Of a stretch of DNA of 64,000 nt, positions 23,819 to 35,246 are shown one piece after another. The position numbers and the translations under genes were made by a program. The stretch covers positions 61,559,422-61,623,421 of the forward strand of contig CM019069.1 of assembly GCA_009667805.1 (NCBI GenBank), given 5' to 3'. A model generated the notes under the pieces. That model made no database searches, was not told the origin of the DNA, and saw nothing but the letters and a program-made list of their open reading frames with translations. The stretch comes from Leptobrachium leishanense. Its lineage: Eukaryota; Chordata; Amphibia; Anura; Megophryidae. The stretch's first letter is position 1. Each line of letters starts with the position of its first letter.

Positions 23819-24190
23819 GTGTATATATAATAGGAAATACAGCCGGCAAAAGCGTAATTATTATTTAATTAAATAACACCCGGATTTCAAGTGGGTCGTT
23901 ATATCAAGCAAACAAATGATTTATCAGCCTATTAGCCCCATTCATATCGTGTGCCCAAGGTAAAGAGATCTCGTTATATTGTAGTCCGAAAAGGCATAAA
24001 TTGGCCCTGCATCAAAAGGTAGTCAGACGATAAGTGCTCCCAACCCGCGCTTCACCACTAACCGGCTCGTCAGGAGTGCCAAAAGTTATAGAGTACTCTT
24101 GCACGTATTTATACAGTCCCGGCTTTTTATTTCTCTTTTCCCCATCATCCCGGTGTGGATGTGAGTTTGTCTATATTTTTATCTACATAT
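23819..24190. other. Unassigned intergenic sequence
   Basis: No gene or paired repeat recognised. Confidence 0.4.
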
Positions 24191-24193
24191 ACA

Positions 24194-24373
24194 GGGTTAT
24201 TCAGAGAGCGTGAAAAGCAGGAGAATGACTGGAGAATTAAAAATTCTAGGTCAAAATAGCCGATTTGGAAAGTGAGATGAAAGGGAGAATTTTTCTGGTT
24301 TGGCTATTTTGACCTAGAATTTTTCATTCTCCAGTCATTCTCCTGCTTTTCACCGCTCTCTGAATAACCCTGA
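24194..24373. repeat. Palindromic MITE family B
   Basis: CAGGGTTATTCAGAGAGCG to the inverted CTCTCTGAATAACCCTG. The arms are highly similar, about 180 bp overall. Confidence 0.85.
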
Positions 24374-24375
24374 TA

Positions 24376-25425
24376 GTTAATAAAACTTGTATTTTATTGT
24401 GACCCTGTGAATCTTTCTTTTGTCTGAACTATCTTACGAATTTACAACCAAAACGTAGGAGCCAGAGTGGAGAGGTGTAGGTGGTCCTGCTCAGGTAAGC
24501 TTACAATCTAGAGGAGTTGGGAGGAATTAAAACGGAAGGCGTTATCATTTTATTATTGGTCAGACTTTCTAATGCTAGTTTTTGTACCAGAAGCAGGGAA
24601 TCGGTCTATTTACTGAACTTTTAAACAGCTTCTAGGAAGACGTCCACAGGAGAGCTCTTTGGATCTTTTCAACAGCACGAAAATATACAATCTTTCAAAG
24701 TATCGGATAATAATAAATGTTAGTGATAGCAAGAAGCCAACTTTAAAGACGTCACATCTTAAAGAACAACATAATACTTTAAACTGAATTTGTCACACCC
24801 AAAATAATACCAAGATTAATTACAGCAGTGCACATCTTGATACTGTCACCTTTGTAGCCAAATAATTAAATGACGTACCACACCCTTGCAATAGACAGCA
24901 GTGTAAAAATTTTAAAGTTGAGCGATTCCTGTGTAACGAATGCTGGAATATGATGTTTTTCTAAGGAAATCGTGGTTTGACCTGTTGTTAAGCAGATATA
25001 TACGCATATATCTGAGGTAACCCAGCCTATTTATCTGCTCTCAGAAATAACAACCACAAAAATTATCTGAGCTAAACACAGGCTCTGCAAATGTTTTTTT
25101 TTTTAATTTTAAAAACCCCCCCAATAATTTACAAGAAAACACATCAAATACATAGGGATGCCATCAATACAGCAAATAAAATCTGGGGAGGGATGGGGAT
25201 GGCAAAAGTCATATAGCGACAAACAAAAGTAAAAACAAATTAAAACCAAAATTATTACATGTACAGTGGCCGTGTGTCCTGGGCAACGTTCCCTCTAATT
25301 TTTAGTAGGTGGTGCGCGCGGAAATTATCCGTTGTGCAAATTTTTTTGCTGTAGCAAATGTTTGCGCGCACCTAAGCAATGTGTATACTTGGATTTATCA
25401 TGATAATTTTGGCACACACTATCTC
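24376..25425. other. Unassigned intergenic sequence
   Basis: No gene recognised. At 25285-25380 'caacgttccctctaattttt' and a nearby 'gcgcacctaag' resemble a dispersed DNA-transposon end directly abutting the Harbinger element. Confidence 0.4.
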
Positions 25426-25644
25426 TTACAGTGGGTTCACACCTAGGCGTTCCGCTCTAAGCGCGTTGTACGCGCGTTTTTTAACAACTTTTTTGTTTGT
25501 TTGTTGCGCGTTTGTGTTCAGTTGAGACGCGTGCTGTACGCGCGTTTTGTTTGACTGCTGAGAACTCCAATGAGAACTATGGGAATCTTTGGGAATCTTC
25601 TTACGGAGGCGTCCAATGAAAAAGACTTTCTGCTGAGCGTCCAG

Positions 25645-25670
25645 AGAGAGAGAGAGAGAGAGAGAGAGTT
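25645..25670 (+). repeat. (AG)n microsatellite
   Basis: A short AG run upstream of transposase exon 1, inside the Harbinger element. A (TG)n run also lies at 26831-26850 in intron 2. Confidence 0.9.
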
Positions 25671-25711
25671 GTTCCTGAGAGAGTCTGGTAAGCGGAGTTG
25701 ATTTTATTAAT

Positions 25712-28700
25712 ATGGATATGCACAGAAGACGATGCACTGCAGCAATAGTTGCACAAGTGCATTTATTGCGTGTGAGAAGAAGGAGAGAGATGAACTACAG
25801 GAGAAGGTTCTGGGTCCATCCAGTTATTGCCAACCGACAGCAAAGAGGACAGTTCTGGGCCGTCTATGGAAGCCTTCAGGAACATGCAGAGAAATTCTTT
25901 GAGTACGCACGCATGTCAATAAATAGGTGAGTACATGTACCATGCTTATTGTTGTTGTGTCCCATTCAGGGCCAGCCCAAGACGTTGTGCTGCCTGGAGC
26001 AAAGGCTGAAATGCTGCCCCCCCTAAAAACACACCTGCACACCCTGAATATATGGAGGAGCCCTCAATGACACCCACACACCCTGAATATATGGATATAT
26101 TTGCCCCCATTGCTCACATGGGTATATACTGCCCCCAGCAGCTCATATGGGTATATACTGCCCCCAGCTCGCCTCTCACCTCCTCTGCTGGCCCCAGGCT
26201 CCGGCGTTCTTCTCCATACGGGGAGGCGAGCGGCTGCTGACATGCAGCGGCGCCGCTCGCTGGGAACCACCTGACCAGCTGCGCAGCCGTGTTCTCACGA
26301 GATCGCCATTTCATAGTAGCATCATAGATTTGATTGGGAAACAGGCGAGGATAGCAAGATAGAGCATCAAGTCAACCTGTATTAACACTCATTTTTTTTG
26401 TCAACAGTTTTGATGAGTTACTGGAGCTCATGTCCCCCACTTTGGAGCGGCAGGACACATTTATGCGTGACAGTGTTGCTCCTGTGGAAAGACTGCTCAT
26501 CACTTTGCGGTAAGTTGACTAACATCACTACACCCAGTGTGATGTGCTGTGAGAGAATCGAAAAGTCCCTGCACGTTTGACTTTTCGTTCTCTTCAATTC
26601 GGTGCGATTTGGCGATCCCATTTTGACGACCCTGCAGTGTATTCAACAAGCACCACAGGGCCGTCACAGTGCAGGGAAAAGCCGCCGCAAACTCAAACAC
26701 TCACAGCAAAACCCGACAAACGCACACCAAAACCCGCAAAAACACCAGGATAAACCACGCAGGAGAAACCCGAGCAGTCGCCAATCACAGCGCAGAGCAG
26801 CCGCCGGAAAAAGCAGACACCGCAGACGAATTGTGTGTGTGTGTGTGTGTTAAGCAGGATGAGGTATGTCATGTGTGACTCTCCTACATATGTGTACCAC
26901 AATCAAACTCTGTAAAACTTTTAATATTTTAAAAATCTGTAAAGAAACAGACACACAAACTGATAGTTAAATCTTAATAAAATAGTATATTTTAAAACGT
27001 AATAAAATAGAATAAAAACTTTTCAACAAAAATTAAAACACACATAAGTGCAAAATCGGCCAACGGGCAAGTTAAAAGAGCCAATGGGCAGTGCAGAAGA
27101 GCCAACGGGCAGGGCAAGGTGACAGAGTGGCGTGGGTGACATGTTCCGGGGGGTTGTTGAGTGTGTGTGTGTGTAAAATTGGGGCTGGAGTTACATATTG
27201 TGGTATTGTTGTGGTGGTGTAAATAGAGGATTGTCCACCTGCATCTCCTCCCTCGTTCCACGGCTGCTTGAGGGGTATGCATACTGTGACTGAGGGCGTG
27301 GGTGCCAATATTTCGGGGGGGTGTTGATGGTGCATGGGTGGTGTGGTGAATGGGTGTGTGCGCATGGGTGGATGTTGTTGAGGTATAGGGACAGTAGTTT
27401 GGGAGCCATCGGGTGGAATAAAGCACTCAATGAATCCAATCAAGCCCTGCCGTAGCTCTGCCTGCCGACTGTCTGGCACTTTTATCATCCTCTTCTCCAG
27501 ACTGAGGAGGAAATGGCCCTCGCTTGTAAGCTTGGGGACGGCATGCGCCATGGACTCCAGAGCACCGATGAGCCTGTCCTCCTCTCGATCAAGGCGCTCA
27601 ACCCTCTGCCTACGGCCCCAGATGAAGGGACATCGGCGCACAGGTGCCGAGGCTGTTGGGGCAGACTGTGTCTGTGTCACTGTTGTCGTTGACACTGTTC
27701 TCGATGGTGAGGGTTGTGTCAGTAGTGGTGGTGTTGGACTCTGGGGTGCTGTTGAGGCACATGGCTGTTCGGACTGTGTGGCCGTGTCCTCCTCCTCCTC
27801 GTCGTTGTCCTCGCCCGGTCTCTCCCAGCTGCTGTCGGTGCTGTCATTAGGAAATTATATATTGCACATGCTAATGTATTATTATCAACATGTTCTGTAA
27901 GTAAAACAATATCCATGACCTTCCTAAACATTGTCATTGGCATGACTTACCTACGCATCAGAAATGCCAGCTGGTCAGCGTGGATGTAGCGCAATTTTTG
28001 CACTGGCAGCCGCTCCACTCCTAAACTCCCTCTCCTTCCTCCCGTGGTGGATGAAGGCATCCTTGAGACTTTTCCACTTGTTCTTCATTGAGGTAACTGT
28101 TGAATGAATACGTAAACATAAACTAAACTAATAATTATTTTTTTTACATTTTCATAGGTATTTGGCGACTGGACAGTCATTGGTCAGTCTGCACTATGAG
28201 TTCCTGATTGGAAAATCCACAGCTAGCAACATCGTCAGAGAAACATGCTGTGCCCTATGGGAAATCCTGCACGATCTTGTAATGGCAAAACCAAGCAAGG
28301 AGGAGTGGTTGAAAATAGCCCAAGTATTTTCGACAATGTGCAATTTTCAAAACTGTCTGGGAGTGCTTGACGGAAAACCTATCCGCATCATTAAACTGAA
28401 GGGGAGTGGCAGTCGTTTTTTTAATTATAAGTTTTTTTTTTACTCATTTGTCTTGTTTGCGGTTTCTGATGCCAACTACTGCTTCAGATACATTGACATT
28501 GGGTCCTACGGAAGCAGCTCGGACTCAGCAGTATTTGCCCATTCAGACTTTGGGCAAATACTGCAGCGGGATGAACTAGACCTTCCAGATAATATCACGC
28601 TGCCTGGCACCGCCGACCCGGAAATGCCTTTCGTGTTTGTGGGAGACAAGGCATTTACGCTGGGGGAGCATCTGATGAGGCCCTATTCAAGCCGTGGACT

Positions 28701-28971
28701 CAGTGTGCAGAAGCGAGTTTTCAATTATCGTCTAACCCGAGCACGCAGGGTGGTGGAGTGTGCGTTTGGCATACTGGCAAATAAATGGCATATTTTACAC
28801 TCGCCAATCAATCTCCAATTGAAGAACGCCATCTCTGTGGTGAAGGCGGCCTGCGTGCTCCACAATTTTGTTCGTCTCCGAGATGGGTTCAATTTTGACG
28901 ACTCTCTTCTACATAACTTTGAGAATACAAATATCCGTGGTAACAGACATGGAGCCACCGTTCAGGACTAA
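25712..28971 (+). CDS. Harbinger transposase (HARBI1-like), three exons
   Basis: A DDE endonuclease of the PIF/Harbinger superfamily that would excise the element and insert it at TWA sites. I assign exons 25712-25926, 26408-26509 and 28158-28971. The introns begin GTGAGT and GTAAGT and end CAACAG and CATAG. The joined length is 1,131 bp, an uninterrupted 376-residue frame typical of the family. Exon 1 carries the N-terminal 'FWVHPVIANRQQRGQF' region, exon 2 the 'SFDELLELM...ERLLITL' helical segment. Exon 3 carries the catalytic core: LDGKPIRI (first Asp), FVFVGDKAF (second Asp), VVECAFGILANKWHIL (Glu). All three acidic residues are present. Splice sites are predicted by eye, and the start could be a later Met. 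The minus-strand partner gene has exons inside intron 2. Confidence 0.85.
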
Positions 28972-29476
28972 TTTGCTGGATATTTTATGTCACCGGAGGG
29001 TGAGGTCTCCTGGCAATTAGAAGCAATTAATCAGTGATTAGAAAAAAATAATAATTCTTGGGTAGAAGTTGCTGTTTTTATTAATAAAGTTTATGTTATT
29101 TTACTTATCAGACCCTTGGTTTATTTTTTAGCATTGTGCCTATTACACATCGGCTGCTCTAAAATATTGACCCCCCCCCAGGTCACACATGGGTATATAT
29201 TTGCCCCCAGGTCATCCGGGAATATATTTGCCCCCAGGTCATCCGGGTATATTTGGCATAACCCCCATACAAAAAACACCAGTACCTCTAGTCTCTTTCT
29301 CCAGCTTGCTGCAGGTCTCCCAGTTGGGCCACATCTTTGCGCTGATATGCTCCCACGTTCTCTGTCTGGTTGTCCTTGTTTTGTATGCGTTTGTTCCTCT
29401 GGTCATATATGCAGGGAAAGGCATATACATGGCGGATGAAGGCCTCGGCGTCCGCAAGGCCCTGTACACGATCCAT
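27072..29476 (-). pseudogene. Harbinger MADF/Myb-like partner protein, frameshifted
   Basis: The minus-strand exons are inferred as 29476-29286, 28096-27951 and 27840-27072. Exon 1 holds the first half of a MADF domain ('EAFIRHVYAFPCIYDQR', then 'WEHISAKMWPNWE' in another frame). Exon 2 holds its second half ('MKNKWKSLKDAFIHHGRKE', then 'LRYIHADQLAFLM' in another frame). Exon 3 has an acidic tract, a proline/threonine-rich linker and a BESS-like 'HFLLSLEKRM' helix. Donors are GTACTG (weak) and GTAAGT; acceptors CAACAG and GACAG. Two frameshifts, near 29360 and 28000, each look like loss of two bases, so this copy is broken. The first intron spans the whole third transposase exon. The exon model is inference from family resemblance. 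Confidence 0.65.
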
Positions 29477-29965
29477 CTTCCTGCGTTCATCTGTGAGTGG
29501 TGTTCCCCAGGTGGTCTTTGCCCCACGTGCAGAACGCACGCTGATGACACCATCGGCGCGTTTTTTTACTACGACCTGCACTTTATGACCGCGCGTTCAC
29601 CCATTGAAGTCAATGGGACGCAACGCTCGGCAACGATCTGCACTACCCACCAAAGAAGCTCCAGGACTTCTTTGTGCGTAGTACGTTCTGAAGCGCGATC
29701 CTGCGCGCGTTCAAACGCTAAGGTGTGAACAGGTCCCATAGGAAAGCATGGGATTTCCCCGTTCATGCGTTTTGAAGCGCGCAGGAACGCACCTCAAAAC
29801 GCTTAGGTGTGAACGGGGCCTTAATGGTTAATATCTATACAAATTGCTTTGTATTAAAGCTTTGAATGTAATGTAAGGTTATTTTAAGGTTTGTGACACG
29901 CTCATACACACAGTGCATTCCTGTGAGTTTTATTGCTGAGGGGTTTGTGTGTGATAGGCTAACAC

Positions 29966-30405
29966 TAGGGTTGCACCGATACCATTTCTTTAAGACCGAG
30001 TACAAGTACCGATACTTTTATTTAATGTCATGTGACGCTTTCCAATAAATAATTTTGGCTTTTGCTGAAAGACTGTCCAGTTTATGTTAATATTGAAATG
30101 TATGGCCAGACACACCATTTACTCACTGCACAGGCTTGCACACACCCTGACCACACACACACACAGACCTCAGATATATAAAATATACAGTGTGTAGTGG
30201 GGAAGCGTACCGCTATTACGTAATATGTTTAGGCTGTGAAAAGAATGCGCGCTATGCATTTTGTTTACAGACGGCAGAGGACGGAGCCGACTGTGGGGGA
30301 GTGCGGAGCCGGTGAGTTTACTTTATTTTCTTTTGTTAATTTTGCTTAATAGCAGGTGAGGCTCTGCCTCACCTGCCTCCCCTGACGGCACGTCACTGAC
30401 ATATA
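29966..30405. repeat. hAT-like remnants (TAGGGTTGCACCGATACC and CAGTGACGTGCCGTCAGG ends)
   Basis: The left segment begins TAGGGTTGCACCGATACC and continues 'gagtacaagtaccgatac' as in the 19740 copy. The right boundary 'cctgacggcacgtcactg' is a different hAT-type terminus (inverted CAGTGACGTGCCGTCAGG). Two truncated elements probably abut here. Confidence 0.45.
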
Positions 30406-30700
30406 TCAAGGCGTTAACCATCTGGGGAAGTTGAATAGTATAAATTATGAATTTCATACATGAAGCTCATCATTAAGCAAGATATCCGTGTGAACAATCT
30501 GGCTGCGCCTTAGATCAGATAAAAAACATATTTCAGCAGAAACTTAACGGTTTTCTGAAACATGAGATCTGTTACAGAATTGATGATAATTCTTTCTATT
30601 ATCCTCTATGGGGTGTCTGGGAATACATCATTTGATAGGGGACACTAGGCAGAATCATTTTCCGTGGACCTGTATCAGATCATCAAAGTACATTATTAAC
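30406..30700. other. Unassigned intergenic sequence
   Basis: No gene or paired termini seen. Confidence 0.4.
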
Positions 30701-30704
30701 TTTA

Positions 30705-31262
30705 TTTAAAAGGGATAGTTTATTGAAAATAGAGTTCCCTTTTTTGCCCTTAAATAATTGGGTGGATACTGCTGACGGCCTCTGGCCAATTATTATTTTA
30801 TTAAAATATTTTCATTATTTAAAATATTTTAATCAGCTTTTGTCGCGTGCTGCTGCTCCTCCTCTTCAGCTCAGGGGCTTCCGAACCCAGAAATCCCTGA
30901 AGCTACACAATTTGTGTAGTGTAGGAACTACAGATTATGTACTGCTACAGACATGCGCACTGTGCACGTTCCGCAGCACTCATGCAGAACGTTCGATCGG
31001 AGTTGTACTCTCATGCATTGATCTGATTCGCCGGCTGCCTGAGACCGCTCCATATTGTGGACGGTTTCAGAGAGAGTGATGTCAGCATGTTCTCTGCCTG
31101 TGATGTCATTAGTGACCTATTGCCAGGAAACTCAAAATCCCAGCTGCTGGTGTGGTTGGAGGGTGCCAGATAGGGGTAGCAGGAGGGGAGGGGGCAGACT
31201 CAACACACCCTGGCTACTTTAAAAAGATAAAGTGGTCAGGATGAGTAGGGTGTTCCTTTTAA
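30705..31262. repeat. Dispersed DNA element with AAAAGGRAYA ends
   Basis: Left 'taaaagggatagtttattg' and right 'agggtgttccttttaattg' delimit about 560 bp. The right end 'aaagtggtcaggatgagtag' recurs inverted at 33418-33445 ('ctactcatcctgactacac'), and the left interior recurs at 13950-14045. Frame 30723-31079 is not supported as a gene. Confidence 0.5.
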
Positions 31263-31349
31263 TTGTAAAAAAGGAGAAAGCTCTTCATTGCTGTCACGGG
31301 GCAATATTACATTGGTTTGCATGTTCTGGGCAATATTCCATAGTTGGTG

Positions 31350-31880
31350 CTAATTTAACCAGAGCTGTTGTAAACATAATCACTCCATAGGCTATAATGG
31401 CTCTGGTAAGTTTACAACAGCTCTGGTTAAGGCTAGGGTGAGACAAACGCATTTTTCACGTCGTCTGTGAAAAAGTGCGTTCGAACGAATGGACGTATTT
31501 TTTTCACGGAATACGCGATAGTGGTCATACGATGCGCATTTTCATCCGTGATTTTGTACGGATCATCAATAAAACCCTTTTTGCGTCTGGACGTTATGTT
31601 GGCCGGACATTAGCAGCGTCTGACGTCTCCCAATCACGCACACACGCCGCTAGCGGACGCAGCGCACTCTGTACGTCAGTACTAGCTGTTTCACATTCTC
31701 GAAAAAATGCGTTTGTTTGTCACTTGCGTTGCGCAGCCACACTTTCGTGCGGCCGTACTTCGTATATTGCCCGTCATTGGCCGTCATTTGCTGCTACTAC
31801 GGCTGTGATAAAGTGCGGCTGCACGCGCGTTCGCACTGCGTTCGTCTGACCCCACCCTAAGTTAGCACCAACATTGGGAT
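31350..31880. repeat. Palindromic element F, split by a family A MITE
   Basis: 'ttggtgctaatttaaccaga' at the left pairs with 'tctggttaa' plus 'gttagcaccaa' at the right, the two halves of the right arm being separated by the 31431-31857 MITE. An uninterrupted relative lies at 45183-45285. Confidence 0.85.
31431..31857 (-). repeat. Harbinger-type MITE family A with readable empty site
   Basis: GGCTAGGGTGAGACAAACGC to GTCTGACCCCACCC, with TAA at 31428-31430 and 31858-31860. The same host sequence at 45270-45280 reads 'ctctggttaagttagcac' with one TAA. Confidence 0.9.
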
Positions 31881-31899
31881 ATAGCCCACAGACATGTCA

Positions 31900-32997
31900 C
31901 TTTTCATGGATTGTACATGTCAAATCCTAATAAAGGTGAAAGGGTGAAGAAAGATGTATTGCAACACAAAAACCTCCACAGGAGTACGGATGATCTAACC
32001 TGCAAGGAGATGAGTAGTCAAGAAGAAGTCAGGCCAAGGGAAAAAGCGATACCCAACAATACATAACCAAGTTTACTCGAGGGGTTACTCACTCTCATAT
32101 CATTCATACTCTCCATATTTAGTAAATTGGCTACACAAGTGGGCAGCTCTGGTGGTGGTCTCTTTTTTTTTTTTTTTTTTGCATTGCTTGCTGAAGTCTT
32201 TCCTCCTGCTTGAGGTGCACAGGGGGTTTTTGCTCCACCGTGGCAGCAGCATCTATTTGAACATATTTGACTTTTTCTATTTTCGGTGCTACAGACACCT
32301 GACCCCAGGGTTAATTTTTTTTTGGTGAAATTTTTGATTCCCAATTTATTTTTAAAGGTGTTTTTTTTTTAATTTTTTTTTAAAAAAAATTCGGTAACAG
32401 ACCGTTTTATTATTATTTATAGGACCTTTAATATTTCCACACATTTTCCTGCACTTTTATTGGTTTAAACACCTTTTACAAGAATAGCAAAGTTCTGTTT
32501 TTTCTTCTTCTGCAGTTTAGTGGCGTTTGGCACTCGGTGGCGGCATTCGGTGGTCTGTTTGACGCACTTCGGGGACCCTGCGGTGAAAAGTGAACTCACC
32601 GCGGGGTCGGAGAACTGGAATCGCTGTGTTTTCTGGATAACCCCTAAGGTTCCTGAAAAAAATTAATTGCTGGTCCTTCTCCGGTTCATACTCTGCCTAT
32701 CATGTCTCGCTACCTTTTTTCTGTCCCCTGTGGATCACCGCATGACTGGAATTTCATGTCACATGAGAGCACTGTCATAATCAGAAAGCAGAGAACATAT
32801 TATAGCTGTTGTTAGGCTCCCCTGTTAAATAGGGAAATGAGATTAGATGTCAGATGATTTGCACGTATTGTAAGGGAAAACTTTCTCAGCAAGAGGTCAG
32901 GAACTTCCAAATTACAACAAAAATGTGATAGTCATGGCTGAGTGGAACAGTAATACCCTTGGGACATAAGTGGATTTTCGAACTTTCACTCACCCAT
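31900..32997. other. Unassigned sequence with a dispersed repeat
   Basis: Contains a poly-T tract at 32161-32180. A segment at 32340-32640 is related to 16735-17090 ('ttcggggaccctgcggtgaa'). The minus-strand frame at 32018-32344 crosses the poly-T tract and looks incidental. Confidence 0.5.
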
Positions 32998-33000
32998 TAA

Positions 33001-33417
33001 GGCTAGGGTCAGACGAACGTATTTTCTCGCGTCGCCCGTGAAAAAGTGCGTTAGAACGAATGGACGTATTTTTTCACAGAATACGCAATAGTGGTCATAC
33101 GATGTGCATTTCCGTCCGTGATTTTGTACGGATCATCAACAAAACACTTTTTGCGTCTGGACGTTATGTTGGCCGGACATGAGCAGCGTCTGACGTCTCC
33201 TAATCACACACACACGCCTCTAGCGGACGCAGAGCACTCTGTACGTCAGTACTAGCGGTATCACATTCTCCAAAAAATGTGTTTGTTTGCCGCTTGCATT
33301 GCGTGGCTGCACTTTCGTGCGGCCGTACTTCGTATATTGCCCGTCATTTGCTGCTACTACGGCCGTGATAAAGTGCGGCTGCACGCGCGTTCGCACTGCG
33401 TTCGTCTGACCCTAGCC
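33001..33417 (-). repeat. Harbinger-type MITE family A
   Basis: GGCTAGGGTCAGACGAACGT to GTCTGACCCTAGCC, TAA at 32998-33000 and 33418-33420. It is very similar to the 31431 copy, including the 'gtgataaagtgcggctgcac' phrase. Confidence 0.9.
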
Positions 33418-33534
33418 TAAAGGGACACGCTACTCATCCTGACTACACTATCGTTTTAAAGTGGTCAGGCTGTGTGCAGTGCCTCACGTCCTTCCTCTCC
33501 CGTCCCCTCCCTCCTTTCACAGGAAACCGAGTGT

Positions 33535-33665
33535 ATAGATAAAAGAAAGAAAAATCGGTCGCCACAAGCAAAACACAAAAACAATAACATATCATAGGGC
33601 AAAACAGAAAAGCAATGAACTCAACAAACCCCATCTAAAATATCTGCTCAAAGGAAATATCGGAT
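33535..33665 (-). repeat. Dispersed repeat, inverted partner of 39965-40085
   Basis: Read on the minus strand it shares 'gagcagatattttagatggg', 'gccctatgatatgtta' and 'tggcgacc' with 39965-40085 on the plus strand. The pair lies on either side of the Tc1/LTR composite. The conceptual peptides share 'CPMICYCF', but coding function is doubtful. Confidence 0.65.
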
Positions 33666-34076
33666 TACTGTTTGTATTTTTAGGTTTATCAGCAATAGCC
33701 TAATAACATATACAGTTGTGTTCAAAATTATTCAACCCCCAATGCTGTAAAGGGTTTTAGGGAATTTAGTGTACATTTGTAATTGTATTCAGAATGAAAT
33801 CCTACAAGGACTTTTTAAAGAACCATATGCAACTAAAATTACATCAATTGGTTTTGTAATACAGTAGTAAATGTTTCTTTTGTGAATTCTTCATTGACAC
33901 AATTATTCAACCCCTTAAAGACTACCACTCTGAAGAACAGAGGTTCATTCAAGTGTTTTCAATCAGGTATTGAAAACACCTGTGGATGTCACGGAGCAGC
34001 AATAAAGCATAATAAGCACCAATTAGGCAGCTTTAAAATGACTGTGATACTCAGCTCCTTCTAGACATTTACTGGT

Positions 34077-34651
34077 GTGGTTACAAACATGGTGAAGTCA
34101 AGAGAATGGTCCAGGAAGACAAGAGAAGAGGTGATTACTCTTCACAGGAAGGGCAATGGCTATAAGAAGATTGCAAAGATGTTAAACATACCGAGAGAGA
34201 CCATAGGAAGCATCATTCGCAAATTCAAGGCAAAGGGCACTGTTGAAACGCTACCTGGTCGTGGCAGAAAGAAGATGCTGACGTCGACTGCTGTGCGCTA
34301 CCTGAAGCGTAGAGTGGAGAAAAGTCCCCGTGTGACTGCTGAGGAACTGAGAAAAGATTTGTCAGATGTGGGTACTGAAGTTTCAGCTCAGACAATATGG
34401 CGCACACTGCGTAATGAAGGCCTCCATGCCAGAACTCCCAGGCGCACCCCCTTGCTGTCTCCAAAGAATAAGAAGAGTCGACTGCAGTATGCCAAAAGTC
34501 ATGTGGACAAACCACAGAAGTTTTGGGATAGTGTTCTGTGGACTGATGAAACAAAATTAGAACTGTTTGGGCCCATGGATCAACGCTATGTTTGGAGGAG
34601 GAAGAACAAGGCCTATGAAGAAACGAACACCTTGCCTACTGTGAAGCATGG
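34077..34651 (+). pseudogene. Tc1 transposase, N-terminal part, truncated by insertion
   Basis: The frame starts at 34077 (or the second Met at 34089, MVKSREWS). It contains a helix-turn-helix ('GNGYKKIAKMLNIPRETIGS'), a GRGRKK linker, the 'RTPRRTPLLS' spacer and the first catalytic Asp in 'VLWTDETKLELFG'. It reads open until the LTR element interrupts it after 'TLPTVKHG'. The rest resumes at 38633. Confidence 0.9.
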
Positions 34652-35181
34652 TGTCACGGTGGGGGTCGGGGACCTGACCTGACAGAGGGGTGTGAGCCTA
34701 ATGAGCAGTGAAAATTAGGCAGACATCCAGGACTAGAAAACATATATTTATTGTATGGACCATAAAAGAACAAGGATAAACAAACTCAAAACAGGGATCC
34801 AGAACACAATACAATAAACAGAACCTATACCCTCAAGGCAAGAAATATAAAGAAAACCAGATATAAACAAATAGGCAACTAAACATGGGAAGCAGAACTA
34901 AACAGACAGACTGAGCAGTTTGACAGACAGACAGACAAACCTGAGCAGGATAAATCTAGAGCAAGGCAAACCAGACATGAGCTGAATGACTGATCCAGGA
35001 TGAATGAGACCGCACCCTACTAAGGGAGTGGTCTCCATTTATACAAAATGGTCCAGGGTGAACCAATGGAGTCCAGGAACTGATTAGGCCTGGAATCCAA
35101 GAAATGAACGAAATAAAAATAATCCAAAAGCAGCAATGTCCATTACTGCCAGAGGGGGCGCCAGAGACCCAGAACGTCACA
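34652..35181 (-). repeat. 3' LTR (minus-strand orientation)
   Basis: By reading, base-for-base the same as the 5' LTR, with AATAAA at 34752-34747 and TATAAA at the corresponding place near 35043. It lies directly downstream of the polypurine tract GGAGGGGGGGATA. Confidence 0.92.
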
Positions 35182-35194
35182 TATCCCCCCCTCC
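35182..35194 (-). promoter_or_regulatory. Polypurine tract
   Basis: The minus strand reads GGAGGGGGGGATA immediately before the 3' LTR, the normal site for plus-strand DNA priming in LTR elements. Confidence 0.85.
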
Positions 35195-35246
35195 ATGAGC
35201 AGACCCCGGATGCGCAAAAGAAGACAAGAAAAATTAAAGTAAAAAG

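Larger units (their letters stand above)
25429..29820 (+). mobile_element. PIF/Harbinger transposon, two-gene, apparently full length
   Basis: TTA flanks both sides (25426-25428, 29821-29823). The left end (CAGTGGGTTCACACCTAGGCG) and the inverted right end (GGCCCCGTTCACACCTAAGCG) share GTTCACACCT-GCGTT. The element encodes a DDE transposase on the plus strand in three exons and a MADF-type DNA-binding partner on the minus strand. In this superfamily the two proteins together bring the transposase to the terminal repeats. Sub-terminal 'acgcgcgttttt'-type words repeat at both ends. Intron 1 hosts a non-Harbinger insertion (about 25960-26320) with 'gggtatatactgccccc' units. Confidence 0.85.

Noticed and set aside
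29116..29728. Plus-strand frames downstream of the Harbinger transposase
   Set aside because: The minus strand here encodes the first half of a MADF domain, and the plus frames are its shadows.
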